DNA of 7,539 nt. It comes from Alphaproteobacteria bacterium (GTDB taxonomy: Bacteria > Pseudomonadota > Alphaproteobacteria > Caulobacterales > Caulobacteraceae). The notes beneath the pieces are model-generated. The model did no database searches, was not told where the DNA came from, and worked only from the letters and a program-made list of their open reading frames with translations. Location of the stretch: assembly GCA_018895795.1 (NCBI GenBank), contig JAHINZ010000433.1, forward strand, positions 1 to 7,539. The letters run 5' to 3'. Position 1 is the stretch's first letter. Every line of letters begins with the position of its first letter. Of the stretch, positions 1 to 5,568 are shown piece by piece. Made by a program: the position numbers and the translations under genes.

Positions 1-7
1 TCATAGT

Positions 8-55
8 TGAGAACGTCGCTTTAGCCGCCGGGGACCATCGCGGCTAGCGTTCTCA
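8..55. repeat. Interrupted inverted repeat downstream of kdsD
   Basis: An 8-bp outer stem (TGAGAACG at 8-15 with CGTTCTCA at 48-55) encloses a 6-bp inner stem (TAGCCG at 22-27 with CGGCTA at 41-46) and a 13-nt loop, with a 6-nt bulge on one side. It lies about 32 nt past the kdsD stop. There is no T-run on either side, so a classical intrinsic terminator is not supported; it could be an operator, an RNA processing element or a weak terminator. A minus-strand ATG at 2-4 could begin the next gene, but no ribosome-binding site is seen and only four bases remain. In many Proteobacteria an LPS-transport gene (lptC) follows kdsD; that cannot be tested here. Confidence 0.45.
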
Positions 56-87
56 CATGACATCGATTGTCGAAATGTGACTGTCGC

Positions 88-1044
88 CTAGATAATGCCC
101 GCCCGCAGCAGATCGTGGACATGCAGAATGCCGACCGGGCGATCGTGCTCGACCACGAACAGCACGGTGATCCGGCGCTCGTTCATGATCTTCAGGGCCT
201 CGGCGGCCAGGGCGTCGGGCCCGATGGTCAGGGGTGCGCGGGTCATCACTTCGTCGGCGCGATGGGCCATCAGGCCGTCCATGTGGCGGCGCAGATCGCC
301 ATCGGTGATCAGGCCGATCAGCCGGCCGGAGGCGTCCAGGACGCCGGCCGCGCCAAACCGCTTTTCGCTGATCACCAGCAAGGCGTCGGGCATGGCGGCG
401 TCGGCGGCCACCAGGGGCAGTTCCTGATCGCCGTGCATCAGGTCGCCGACGGTGCGCAGCATCGAGCCCAGCTTGCCGCCCGGATGGAAGACCCGGAAGT
501 CGCTGGCCGTGAAGCCGCGCCGCTCGAGCAGCGCCACAGCCAGGGCGTCGCCCAGGGCTATCTGCAGGGTTGTCGAGGTTGTCGGCGCGCTGACCTCGGC
601 GGTGGCTTCCGGGGCGTCGGGCAGCAGCAGCAACACGTCGGCGGCGCGGCCCAATTGGCTGTCGGCGACAGCGGTCATGGCGATCAGCGGAATGGAGAAG
701 CGTTTGGCATAGGTGAGGGTGTCGGCCAGCTCGCGGCCTGCGCCCGACTTGGAGAGCGCCAGCACCACGTCGTCAGGCCCGATCATGCCCAGATCGCCAT
801 GGCTGGCCTCGGCGGGGTGGACGAACATGGCCGGGGTTCCGGTCGAGGCCAGGGTGGCGGCGATCTTGCGCGCCACATGGCCTGACTTGCCCATGCCGTT
901 GCAGACCACGCGCCCCTTGGCGTTGAAAACCGTCTCGACGGCGCGGGCGAAGGTCTCGCCGAGGCCGTCAGACATGGCGCGCAGGGCCTCGGCCTCGCCC
1001 AATATGACCCTCTGACCGACGGAGACGGCGTCAAAGGGGCTCAT
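88..1044 (-). CDS. kdsD: D-arabinose 5-phosphate isomerase (KdsD/KpsF/GutQ family)
   Basis: This cytoplasmic enzyme interconverts D-ribulose 5-phosphate and D-arabinose 5-phosphate, the first committed step of KDO synthesis for LPS. The 318-aa length is normal for the family. An N-terminal SIS sugar-isomerase domain (about 40-180) carries GMGKSGH (50-56), HPAEASHGDLG (76-86), ALSKSG (96-101) and APTTSTT (153-159). FHPGGKLG (186-193) follows, then two CBS domains (about 202-260 and 265-318). Residues I equate with the E. coli KdsD active site (K59, H88, E111, E152, H193) are K53, H82, E105, E146 and H187, all present. The ATG overlaps the TGA of the upstream small membrane gene (ATGA), implying co-transcription and translational coupling; the stop is TAG. 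A GutQ-like or capsule-specific KpsF role cannot be excluded by sequence alone, but no capsule genes are in view, so the housekeeping LPS role is favoured. Confidence 0.93.
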   Translation of the reverse strand: MSPFDAVSVGQRVILGEAEALRAMSDGLGETFARAVETVFNAKGRVVCNGMGKSGHVARKIAATLASTGTPAMFVHPAEASHGDLGMIGPDDVVLALSKSGAGRELADTLTYAKRFSIPLIAMTAVADSQLGRAADVLLLLPDAPEATAEVSAPTTSTTLQIALGDALAVALLERRGFTASDFRVFHPGGKLGSMLRTVGDLMHGDQELPLVAADAAMPDALLVISEKRFGAAGVLDASGRLIGLITDGDLRRHMDGLMAHRADEVMTRAPLTIGPDALAAEALKIMNERRITVLFVVEHDRPVGILHVHDLLRAGII

Positions 1045-1274
1045 TTAACGGCGCCGCCGGCGGCCTTGACGGCGCGGACCGCTTCCTCGGCGCGGCGACG
1101 CGCGCCGTCCTTTTCGCGCTCGATCTTGGCCCGCATCTCGGGCGTTTGCTGGATGGGGGTGGAGCCGAAGGGGCCGGGCGAGCGCGCGCCGTAGCCCTGC
1201 GGCCAGACCATGGCCAGAGCGATCAGAGCCAGGGCGATCAGCCCCATGAACGGCAGGAAGAAGCGGTCAGACAT
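1041..1274 (-). CDS. Small single-pass membrane protein, function unknown
   Basis: A 77-aa protein starting MSDRFFLPFMG. Residues 5-24 form one strongly hydrophobic helix (LIALALIALAMVW core), followed by a Pro/Gly-rich stretch (25-45) and a charged, probably helical tail (about 46-71; KIEREKDGARRRAEEAVRAVK) able to form a short coiled coil. I recognise no family. The start at 1272-1274 was chosen because the transmembrane helix begins directly after it; the frame stays open upstream to a TTG at 1373, but that extension would run through the divergent promoter region and put 33 non-membrane residues first. No good Shine-Dalgarno is visible before the ATG. The stop overlaps the kdsD start by ATGA, so the two genes are almost certainly one transcript, which hints at an envelope or LPS-related role. 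That is inference from position only. Confidence 0.7.
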   Translation of the reverse strand: MSDRFFLPFMGLIALALIALAMVWPQGYGARSPGPFGSTPIQQTPEMRAKIEREKDGARRRAEEAVRAVKAAGGAVK

Positions 1275-1317
1275 GGAGCAGCCTATAGCATGTCGCGCGC
1301 GAACGGGGAGGGGGCGC

Positions 1318-1346
1318 TTGACGTGAAGCGCGGCGGGGCCTAGCCC
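1318..1346 (+). promoter_or_regulatory. Candidate housekeeping promoter for gpmA
   Basis: TTGACGT (1318-1324), 14 bp, then CCTAGCCC (1339-1346) approximates the Caulobacter consensus TTGACGS-N10-14-GCTANAWC: the -35 is excellent, the -10 only partial (CTA and the final C). Transcription would start near 1353, leaving a leader of about 20 nt that contains a strong AAGGAGG (1362-1368) ending 4 nt before the gpmA ATG. Confidence 0.5.
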
Positions 1347-1363
1347 GCCGGGGATATTTTCAA
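1337..1363 (-). promoter_or_regulatory. Candidate divergent promoter for the small membrane gene and kdsD
   Basis: Read on the minus strand: TTGAAAA (1363-1357), 12 bp, then GCTAGGCC (1344-1337). The -10 keeps the GCTA core of the Caulobacter-type consensus and the final C; the -35 keeps TTGA. Transcription would start near 1330, about 55 nt before the small membrane gene. Its -10 occupies the same bases as the -10 of the opposing gpmA promoter. Confidence 0.35.
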
Positions 1364-1372
1364 GGAGGCCCA

Positions 1373-2086
1373 ATGCCCGTCCTCGTCTTGCTTCGCCACG
1401 GCCAAAGCCAGTGGAATCTCGAGAACCGTTTCACCGGCTGGGTGGACGTCGATCTGACCGCGGAGGGCGAGGCCCAGGCGCGAAAGGGCGGCGAACTGAT
1501 CAAGGCCGCGGGCGTCGAGATCGACGAGGCCTACACCTCGGTCCAGACCCGGGCGATTCGCACCTGCAATCTGGCGCTCGACGCGGCCGGGCAGAGCTTT
1601 GTGCCGGTGACCAAGGACTGGCGCCTGAACGAGCGCCACTATGGCGGCCTGACCGGCCTCAACAAGGCTGAGACCGCCGAAAAGCATGGCGAGGCCCAGG
1701 TCAATATCTGGCGTCGCTCCTATGACATTCCGCCGCCGGAATTGGCGCCGGGCGGCGAATACGACTTCAGCAAGGACCGCCGCTACGCCGGCAAGGACCT
1801 GCCGACGACCGAAAGCCTCGCCACCACCCTGGTCCGGGTGCTGCCCTATTGGGAAGCCGAGATCGCGCCGAAACTGTCGGCCGGCGAGACCATCCTGGTG
1901 GCGGCGCACGGCAATTCGCTGCGGGCCATCGTCAAGCACCTGTTCCACGTGCCCGACGACGAGATCGTGCATGTGGAAATTCCCACCGGAAATCCGCTCG
2001 TCATCGCGCTCGACAGCGATCTGAAGCCGGTCTCGGCGCGCTATCTCGACGACACCCGGGCCCAGAAGCTGCCTGCGATCTTGTGA
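1373..2086 (+). CDS. gpmA: 2,3-bisphosphoglycerate-dependent phosphoglycerate mutase
   Basis: This enzyme interconverts 3-phosphoglycerate and 2-phosphoglycerate in glycolysis and gluconeogenesis in the cytoplasm, through a phosphohistidine intermediate primed by 2,3-BPG. At 237 aa it is slightly shorter than E. coli GpmA (about 250). The histidine phosphatase signature LLRHGQSQWN (6-15) supplies the phospho-acceptor His9 next to Arg8. Arg60 lies in TSVQTRAIRT, Glu87 in LNERHYGGLTGLNKAET (85-101) and the second catalytic His179 in AAHGNSLRA. The long LNERHYGGL motif separates true mutases from cobalamin or broad-specificity phosphatases of the same superfamily. The ATG has a strong AAGGAGG 4 nt upstream. 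It is transcribed divergently from kdsD and no terminator hairpin is visible after the stop. Confidence 0.96.
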   Translation: MPVLVLLRHGQSQWNLENRFTGWVDVDLTAEGEAQARKGGELIKAAGVEIDEAYTSVQTRAIRTCNLALDAAGQSFVPVTKDWRLNERHYGGLTGLNKAETAEKHGEAQVNIWRRSYDIPPPELAPGGEYDFSKDRRYAGKDLPTTESLATTLVRVLPYWEAEIAPKLSAGETILVAAHGNSLRAIVKHLFHVPDDEIVHVEIPTGNPLVIALDSDLKPVSARYLDDTRAQKLPAIL

Positions 2087-2134
2087 CCCACAGAAGCGCT
2101 TGGAAAGACGACGTTAATGCCCGGTAACGCAAGG

Positions 2135-2156
2135 TCCTAGCCTATCTATTCTAGGA
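2135..2156. repeat. Inverted repeat in the leader of the first pentapeptide gene
   Basis: TCCTAG (2135-2140) and CTAGGA (2151-2156) are perfect 6-bp arms around a 10-nt AT-rich spacer. It sits 15 bp before the ATG at 2171 in the 84-bp gap after gpmA. The left arm overlaps a -10-like CCTAGCCT (2137-2144), so an operator over a promoter or a leader stem-loop is plausible. I see no convincing -35 box. Confidence 0.4.
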
Positions 2157-2170
2157 TCGACGCAAGCACC

Positions 2171-3430
2171 ATGACCGCCCCGGTAGTGTCAGGCCAAGAG
2201 TATCGGCGCCTGACGCAATATGACGTGGACGTTATCTGCGCCAAGCATGACCGGCTCTGGGCGGCGCGGCTGGGCGGCGCGCGCGCGGTCTTCGCCTTCT
2301 GCGACCTGTCGGGTTTGTCGGTGCCGGGCCGCAATCTGTGCGACGCCGACTTCACCGGAGCCTTGCTGGTGGGTTGCGATCTTCGCAAGGCCAAGCTCGA
2401 CAACGCCAACATGTACGGCGCGGACCTGCAGGGCGCGGATCTCACCGACGCCTCCATGCGTCGCGTCGACTTGCGCGGATCCAGTCTGCGTGGCGCCAAC
2501 CTGACCGGTGCCGACCTGTTCGAGGCGGATCTTCGCGAAGGTTCGATCGCCTCGGCCGACCGCAAGGAAGGCTACAAGATCATCGAGCCGGTGCATCGCG
2601 AGGCCTACGCCACCGGGGCCGTCCTGGCCGGGGCCAATCTCGAACGCTCGCGCCTGTCGGGCATCATGGCCACCAAGGCCGACTTCAGCGATGCGATCCT
2701 CAAGGACGCCAAGCTGATCCGGGCCAACCTCAAACAGGCCAATTTCAACGGCGCCAATCTGGCGGGGGCCGACCTGTCAGGGGCCAATCTGGCGGGCGCG
2801 GATCTGCGCAACACCGTGCTTGTCGGGGCCAAGACCCAGTCCTGGAACGTTAACGACACCAATATGGAAGGCGCTCTGACCGACAAGCCGTCCGGGACCA
2901 GTGTCAGCGACATGCCCTATGAGCAGATGATCGCCGACCACGCGCGATGGTGCGAGACGGGCGGCGCCGAGGGTAAGCCCTCGGTCTTCGACAAGGCCGA
3001 TCTGCGCAATCTGAAATCCGTCCGGGGCTTCAATCTGACCGCTCTGTCGGCCAAGGGCGCGGTGTTTTACGGCCTCGACATGGAGGGCGTGCAGCTTCAG
3101 GGCGCCCAGCTTGAAGGCGCGGACCTGCGGGCCTGCAATCTGCGCAACGCCGACCTGCGCGGGGCCCGCCTGAAAGGCGCCAAGATGTCGGGCTCGGACC
3201 TTCGCGACGCGCAGCTAGGGCCCCTGCTGATCGGGCGCGACCGGCTGCTGCCCAGCGATCTGACCGGGGTTCTGCTGACCAATGCGGACCTGGCCCGGGC
3301 CGATCTACGTCAGGCGTGTCTGAGCGGCGCCGACCTGTCGCGGGCCAATTTCACCAACGCCCTCCTCAAGGACGTCGACCTCACCGGCGCCATTCGCCAA
3401 GGGGCCCGAGGTTTGGAAGACGTCATTTAG
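2171..3430 (+). CDS. Pentapeptide-repeat protein, two-module, copy 1
   Basis: A 419-aa protein made largely of A(D/N)LxX pentapeptide repeats, which fold into a right-handed quadrilateral beta-helix. Order: helical leader with LTQYDVDVICAKHDRLW (14-30) and GG (35-36); repeats about 42-128; a non-repeat excursion 129-148 (RKEGYKIIEPVH); repeats 149-235; linker 236-256; an internal leader HARWCETGGAEG (257-268); repeats about 273-349; excursion 350-361 (PLLIGRDRLLP); final repeats 362-407. There is no signal peptide or membrane helix, so it is probably cytoplasmic. A downstream paralogue on the same strand matches it almost colinearly. Some pentapeptide proteins (MfpA, Qnr) bind gyrase, but those are single beta-helices of about 190-220 aa and nothing here specifically points to gyrase, so no function is assigned. 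No clear Shine-Dalgarno precedes the ATG; this start is supported because both paralogues begin MTA at equivalent positions. Confidence 0.88.
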   Translation: MTAPVVSGQEYRRLTQYDVDVICAKHDRLWAARLGGARAVFAFCDLSGLSVPGRNLCDADFTGALLVGCDLRKAKLDNANMYGADLQGADLTDASMRRVDLRGSSLRGANLTGADLFEADLREGSIASADRKEGYKIIEPVHREAYATGAVLAGANLERSRLSGIMATKADFSDAILKDAKLIRANLKQANFNGANLAGADLSGANLAGADLRNTVLVGAKTQSWNVNDTNMEGALTDKPSGTSVSDMPYEQMIADHARWCETGGAEGKPSVFDKADLRNLKSVRGFNLTALSAKGAVFYGLDMEGVQLQGAQLEGADLRACNLRNADLRGARLKGAKMSGSDLRDAQLGPLLIGRDRLLPSDLTGVLLTNADLARADLRQACLSGADLSRANFTNALLKDVDLTGAIRQGARGLEDVI

Positions 3431-3520
3431 AGGCGCGCGACATTTCGGCGCAGCCTTAACGGTTCGCTTGTTGATCTTCTGTAGCCTTGACGCGTTCGGA
3501 ACTAATTTTGGGGACGGTAA

Positions 3521-3532
3521 CGGTCATGACCG
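3521..3532. repeat. 12-bp perfect palindrome across the start codon of pentapeptide copy 2
   Basis: CGGTCATGACCG (3521-3532) is a perfect palindrome centred on the ATG at 3526-3528. ACGG (3514-3517) and CCGT (3533-3536) extend the pairing across a 3-nt bulge. A hairpin here would cover the start codon and lie next to the weak ribosome-binding sequence GGGGACGG (3510-3517). It may be chance, since GTCATGACC arises easily when a protein begins Met-Thr. Confidence 0.3.
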
Positions 3533-4791
3533 CCGTGCAGAGCTTGGCTGGTCGACGAAGCCTCAGTCAGGCCGAGCTCGACATGATCGTGACGGCCCAC
3601 GAAAAATTCGTGACCGGCAAGCAGGGCGGTCGCCGCGCGTCGCTGAAGTTCGTGAATCTGTCCGGCCTGGACATGTCCTTCCGCAATCTGGTCGACGCCG
3701 ATTTCACAGGTTCCGTTCTGGATGGTTGCCGCATGGTCCGGACCAAGCTGGATCGCGCGAACCTGTTCGGCTGCGACCTGCGCAAGGCCGACCTGCGTCA
3801 GGCCGTCCTGATCCGCGCCGATCTTCGCGGCTGCTGCCTGCGCGGCGCCAGCCTGGCCCAGGCTGACCTGACCCAAGCTGATTTCCGCGAAGGGCAGATC
3901 GCCATACCGCATCCGCGCAAGGGTCTTGAATCGCTGCGCCACGAAACCCGCGCCGGCGAGGTCGACGAGGTCAATTTCTCGGGCGCCACCCTGGACGGGT
4001 CACAGTTCGAAGGCGTCTCGGCGTTCAAGGCCGACTTCAGCGATTGCTCGCTGCGCGGCGCCAAGCTGTCCGGCGCCAATCTCAAGGAAGCCAATCTGTC
4101 CGGCGCCATGCTGGAGGGCGCCGACATCAAGGGCGCCAACCTTGAAGGCGCCAACCTTCAGGGTTCGGTGATGACCGGGGTCGACACCTCGACCGCCCGG
4201 ACGGCGGGCGCCAGCATGACCGGCGCCCTGATCACCGTGACGCCCCAGGCCATGGCCAAGGCGCAGGAGCTCTATCAACGCGCGCTCAGTAACCAGCGAT
4301 GGTGCCAGACCGGAGGCAAGGAGGGCGAGGTGGCGCGGCTTGACGGCGAGGATCTCCGTCCGATGGGCGATCGGCTCAAGGGGCTGCGCCTGACCGCCAT
4401 GAGCGCCAAGGGCGCCTGCATGGTCGGGCTGGACCTGTCGGGCGCGCACCTGCAGGGCGCCAATCTGCAGAACGCCGACCTGCGGATGACCAATCTTCGC
4501 GGCGCCGATCTGCGCGGCGCCAAGCTGACCGGCGCCAACCTGACCAAGGCCGATCTGCGCCAGGCTTTCCTCTCCCCGCTGCCGCTGGGGGCGGACCGGC
4601 AAACCAAGGCTGACTTGTCGTCGACGCGCCTGCGCTACGTTATGGCCCAATCAGCCGATCTGTCGGAAGCGACGCTTGACGGCGCCGATCTGCGCGGCGC
4701 CGACTTCACCGGCGCCCGGGTGGCGAAGGCCAGTTTCCGCGACTGCAATATCGATCTGGCGCAGGGCCTGGATCTGTCCGCTCCGGCTTAA
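3526..4791 (+). CDS. Pentapeptide-repeat protein, two-module, copy 2
   Basis: A 421-aa paralogue of the preceding gene with the same architecture. Leader LSQAELDMIVTAHEKFVTGKQGG (in pieces across 13-35); repeats about 42-122; excursion 123-146 (IAIPHPRKGLESLRHE); repeats 147-235; a helical linker 236-257 richer in Ala and Gln than in copy 1; internal leader QRWCQTGGKEG (257-267); repeats 272-348; excursion 349-360 (LSPLPLGADRQT); repeats 361-410. It has no export signal. The frame is open from a TTG at 3487, but the ATG at 3526 is preferred: it gives MTAVQS, matching MTAPVV of copy 1, and a GGGGACGG lies 8 nt before it. The 95-bp gap after copy 1 holds no terminator, so co-transcription is possible. 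Function unknown; scaffold or protein-binding roles are typical of the fold. Both copies keep Trp-Cys at the internal leader (W259, C260 here). Confidence 0.88.
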   Translation: MTAVQSLAGRRSLSQAELDMIVTAHEKFVTGKQGGRRASLKFVNLSGLDMSFRNLVDADFTGSVLDGCRMVRTKLDRANLFGCDLRKADLRQAVLIRADLRGCCLRGASLAQADLTQADFREGQIAIPHPRKGLESLRHETRAGEVDEVNFSGATLDGSQFEGVSAFKADFSDCSLRGAKLSGANLKEANLSGAMLEGADIKGANLEGANLQGSVMTGVDTSTARTAGASMTGALITVTPQAMAKAQELYQRALSNQRWCQTGGKEGEVARLDGEDLRPMGDRLKGLRLTAMSAKGACMVGLDLSGAHLQGANLQNADLRMTNLRGADLRGAKLTGANLTKADLRQAFLSPLPLGADRQTKADLSSTRLRYVMAQSADLSEATLDGADLRGADFTGARVAKASFRDCNIDLAQGLDLSAPA

Positions 4792-4801
4792 GCGCCAGAC
4801 G

Positions 4802-4830
4802 AAAATGGCGGCGCATTGCTGCGCCGCCAA
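4802..4830 (-). terminator. Rho-independent terminator of the small heat-shock gene
   Basis: A perfect 10-bp stem, TGGCGGCGCA (4806-4815) with TGCGCCGCCA (4820-4829), closes a 4-nt TTGC loop. Read on the minus strand the stem is followed directly by TTTT (4805-4802), and it lies about 36 nt past the sHSP stop. On the plus strand no T-run follows, but the hairpin could still weakly terminate the pentapeptide transcript, whose stop is 14 nt before the stem. Confidence 0.8.
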
Positions 4831-4865
4831 GGTCGAGAGGAGACTACGGGGTCGATGAAGTCAGG

Positions 4866-5336
4866 TTAGGCGGCCTTGCCGCCTTTGACCTTTTCACCTT
4901 CGATCAGGGGCGCGGCGCCCGTGTTGATCTCGATGGTGCGGGGCTTCAGGGCTTCGGGCAGTTCGCGCTTCAGCGCGACCGACAACAGGCCGTCCGCGAG
5001 GGCGGCGTCGGTGACGATCACATAGTCGGCCAGCTGGAACTTGCGCTCGAAATTGCGCTCGGCCAGACCGCGATGCAGGTAGCGCTTGGCTTCGTCATTG
5101 GCGGGCTTGCGGCCGGTGACGGTGAGAAGGTTTTCCTTCACCTCGATGGCCAGTTCGTCCGACTTGAAACCGGCGACGGCGATTTCGATGCGGTAGGAAT
5201 TCTCGTCGGTCCGCTCGATATTGTAGGGCGGATAGCCCGAGGCGGTTTCGGTGTTGGCGGCGGCGTCGAGCTGCGCGGCCAGACGGTCGAAGCCGACGAG
5301 CGAACGGTACAGGGGGGAGAGGTCGATCGTACGCAT
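4866..5336 (-). CDS. ibpA: Small heat-shock protein, Hsp20/IbpA type
   Basis: An ATP-independent holdase chaperone of 156 aa that binds unfolding proteins under heat stress and passes them to DnaK/ClpB. The N-terminus MRTIDLSPLYRSLVGFDRL (1-19) closely matches E. coli IbpA/IbpB. The alpha-crystallin domain covers about 36-127, beginning GYPPYNIERTDEN, with YRIEIAVAGF (48-57), LAERNFERKFQLAD (91-104) and the conserved ALADGLLSVAL (112-122). The C-terminal I-x-I motif (IEI, 135-137) docks neighbouring subunits in the oligomer, and an 18-residue tail follows. The ATG at 5336 is chosen over an in-frame GTG at 5342 because AAGGA (5348-5344) lies 7 nt before the ATG but only 1 nt before the GTG, and MRT is the family start. 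A sigma-32-like promoter and a ROSE-like leader lie upstream and a terminator downstream, so it is monocistronic. Which IbpA/HspA subfamily it belongs to is not settled. Confidence 0.95.
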   Translation of the reverse strand: MRTIDLSPLYRSLVGFDRLAAQLDAAANTETASGYPPYNIERTDENSYRIEIAVAGFKSDELAIEVKENLLTVTGRKPANDEAKRYLHRGLAERNFERKFQLADYVIVTDAALADGLLSVALKRELPEALKPRTIEINTGAAPLIEGEKVKGGKAA

Positions 5337-5443
5337 GGTCACATCCTTCTTTCAAAGCAAGGTCGTGTTTAAGGTTCGTACCGTTGGCGACCCGAAACCG
5401 GCGTCGCCCGTGGTCCGGAAGGCCCGGAAGTCCAGCGCCTTCG
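5337..5443 (-). promoter_or_regulatory. ROSE-like RNA thermometer in the sHSP leader
   Basis: ROSE elements in rhizobia and other Proteobacteria hide the ribosome-binding site of sHSP genes at low temperature through a UYGCU motif pairing with AGGA around a bulged G. Here the minus strand reads UUGCU (5360-5356), then UU, a GAAA loop, then GAAGGA (5349-5344). Pairing gives U5360-A5344, U5359-G5345, G5358 bulged, C5357-G5346, U5356-A5347, U5355-A5348, U5354-G5349, closing a GAAA tetraloop: the expected ROSE geometry over the Shine-Dalgarno. Two stable hairpins precede it: GGCGAC with GTCGCC (5408-5403 and 5391-5386, with an inner CCG/CGG) and TCCGG with CCGGA (5428-5424 and 5418-5414). The roughly 105-nt leader and its position before an Hsp20 gene also fit. 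The 5' boundary is estimated from the promoter. Confidence 0.7.
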
Positions 5444-5450
5444 AATAGAC

Positions 5451-5482
5451 AGGTGGGAAAGCCGGATTTCGACTTCAAGGGG
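5451..5482 (-). promoter_or_regulatory. Sigma-32 (RpoH)-type heat-shock promoter for the sHSP gene
   Basis: On the minus strand CCCCTTGAA (5482-5474) is a near-ideal extended sigma-32 -35 element. It is followed after 16 bp by CCCACCT (5457-5451), a partial match to the CCCCATNT -10. The predicted start near 5443 gives the long leader that holds the thermometer. Confidence 0.6.
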
Positions 5483-5508
5483 TTGAATTGAAGGCCGGTC
5501 GCTAATCG
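5483..5508 (+). promoter_or_regulatory. Candidate housekeeping promoter for the first methyltransferase-like gene
   Basis: TTGAATT (5483-5489), 11 bp, GCTAATCG (5501-5508) partly matches the Caulobacter-type consensus. The -35 boxes of this promoter and of the sHSP promoter abut back to back at 5482/5483. A start near 5515 would leave a leader of about 54 nt with a modest GGAAGAG (5554-5560) 8 nt before the ATG at 5569. Confidence 0.3.
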
Positions 5509-5568
5509 CTTGATCGACGGCCGACCGTGGTTAAGGTCGCCCGCACCTGACGCGGAAGAGACCCCAAG

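Noticed and set aside
67..885. A 272-codon plus-strand open frame opposite kdsD
   Set aside because: Antisense shadow of a well-conserved enzyme; low-complexity Gly/Gln/His-rich product, no ribosome-binding site, no recognisable domain.
1340..1972. A 210-codon minus-strand open frame opposite gpmA
   Set aside because: Antisense shadow of a clear gpmA; its product has no recognisable motif.
2114..2128. Possible CtrA box (TTAA-N7-TTAA type) upstream of pentapeptide copy 1
   Set aside because: The second half is TAAC at the right spacing, or GTAA at N6; too far from the consensus to claim cell-cycle control.
3487..3508. TTGACGC followed by ACTAATTT as a promoter for pentapeptide copy 2
   Set aside because: The spacer is only 7 bp, too short for a -35/-10 pair.
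3487..3525. Longer N-terminus for pentapeptide copy 2 from TTG at 3487
   Set aside because: The paralogue starts MTA at the position matching ATG 3526, and the extension has no ribosome-binding site.
4000..4650. Long minus-strand frames opposite the pentapeptide genes (also 2146-2596 and 3502-3942)
   Set aside because: Periodic A(D/N)LxG codons read backwards rarely give stops, so long antisense frames with regular GQVG- or SAPRR-like repeats arise automatically.
2171..4791. Pentapeptide pair as a quinolone-resistance (Qnr/MfpA) type gyrase protector
   Set aside because: Those proteins are about half the length with a single beta-helix; no specific gyrase-binding loop is recognisable, so only the fold is claimed.
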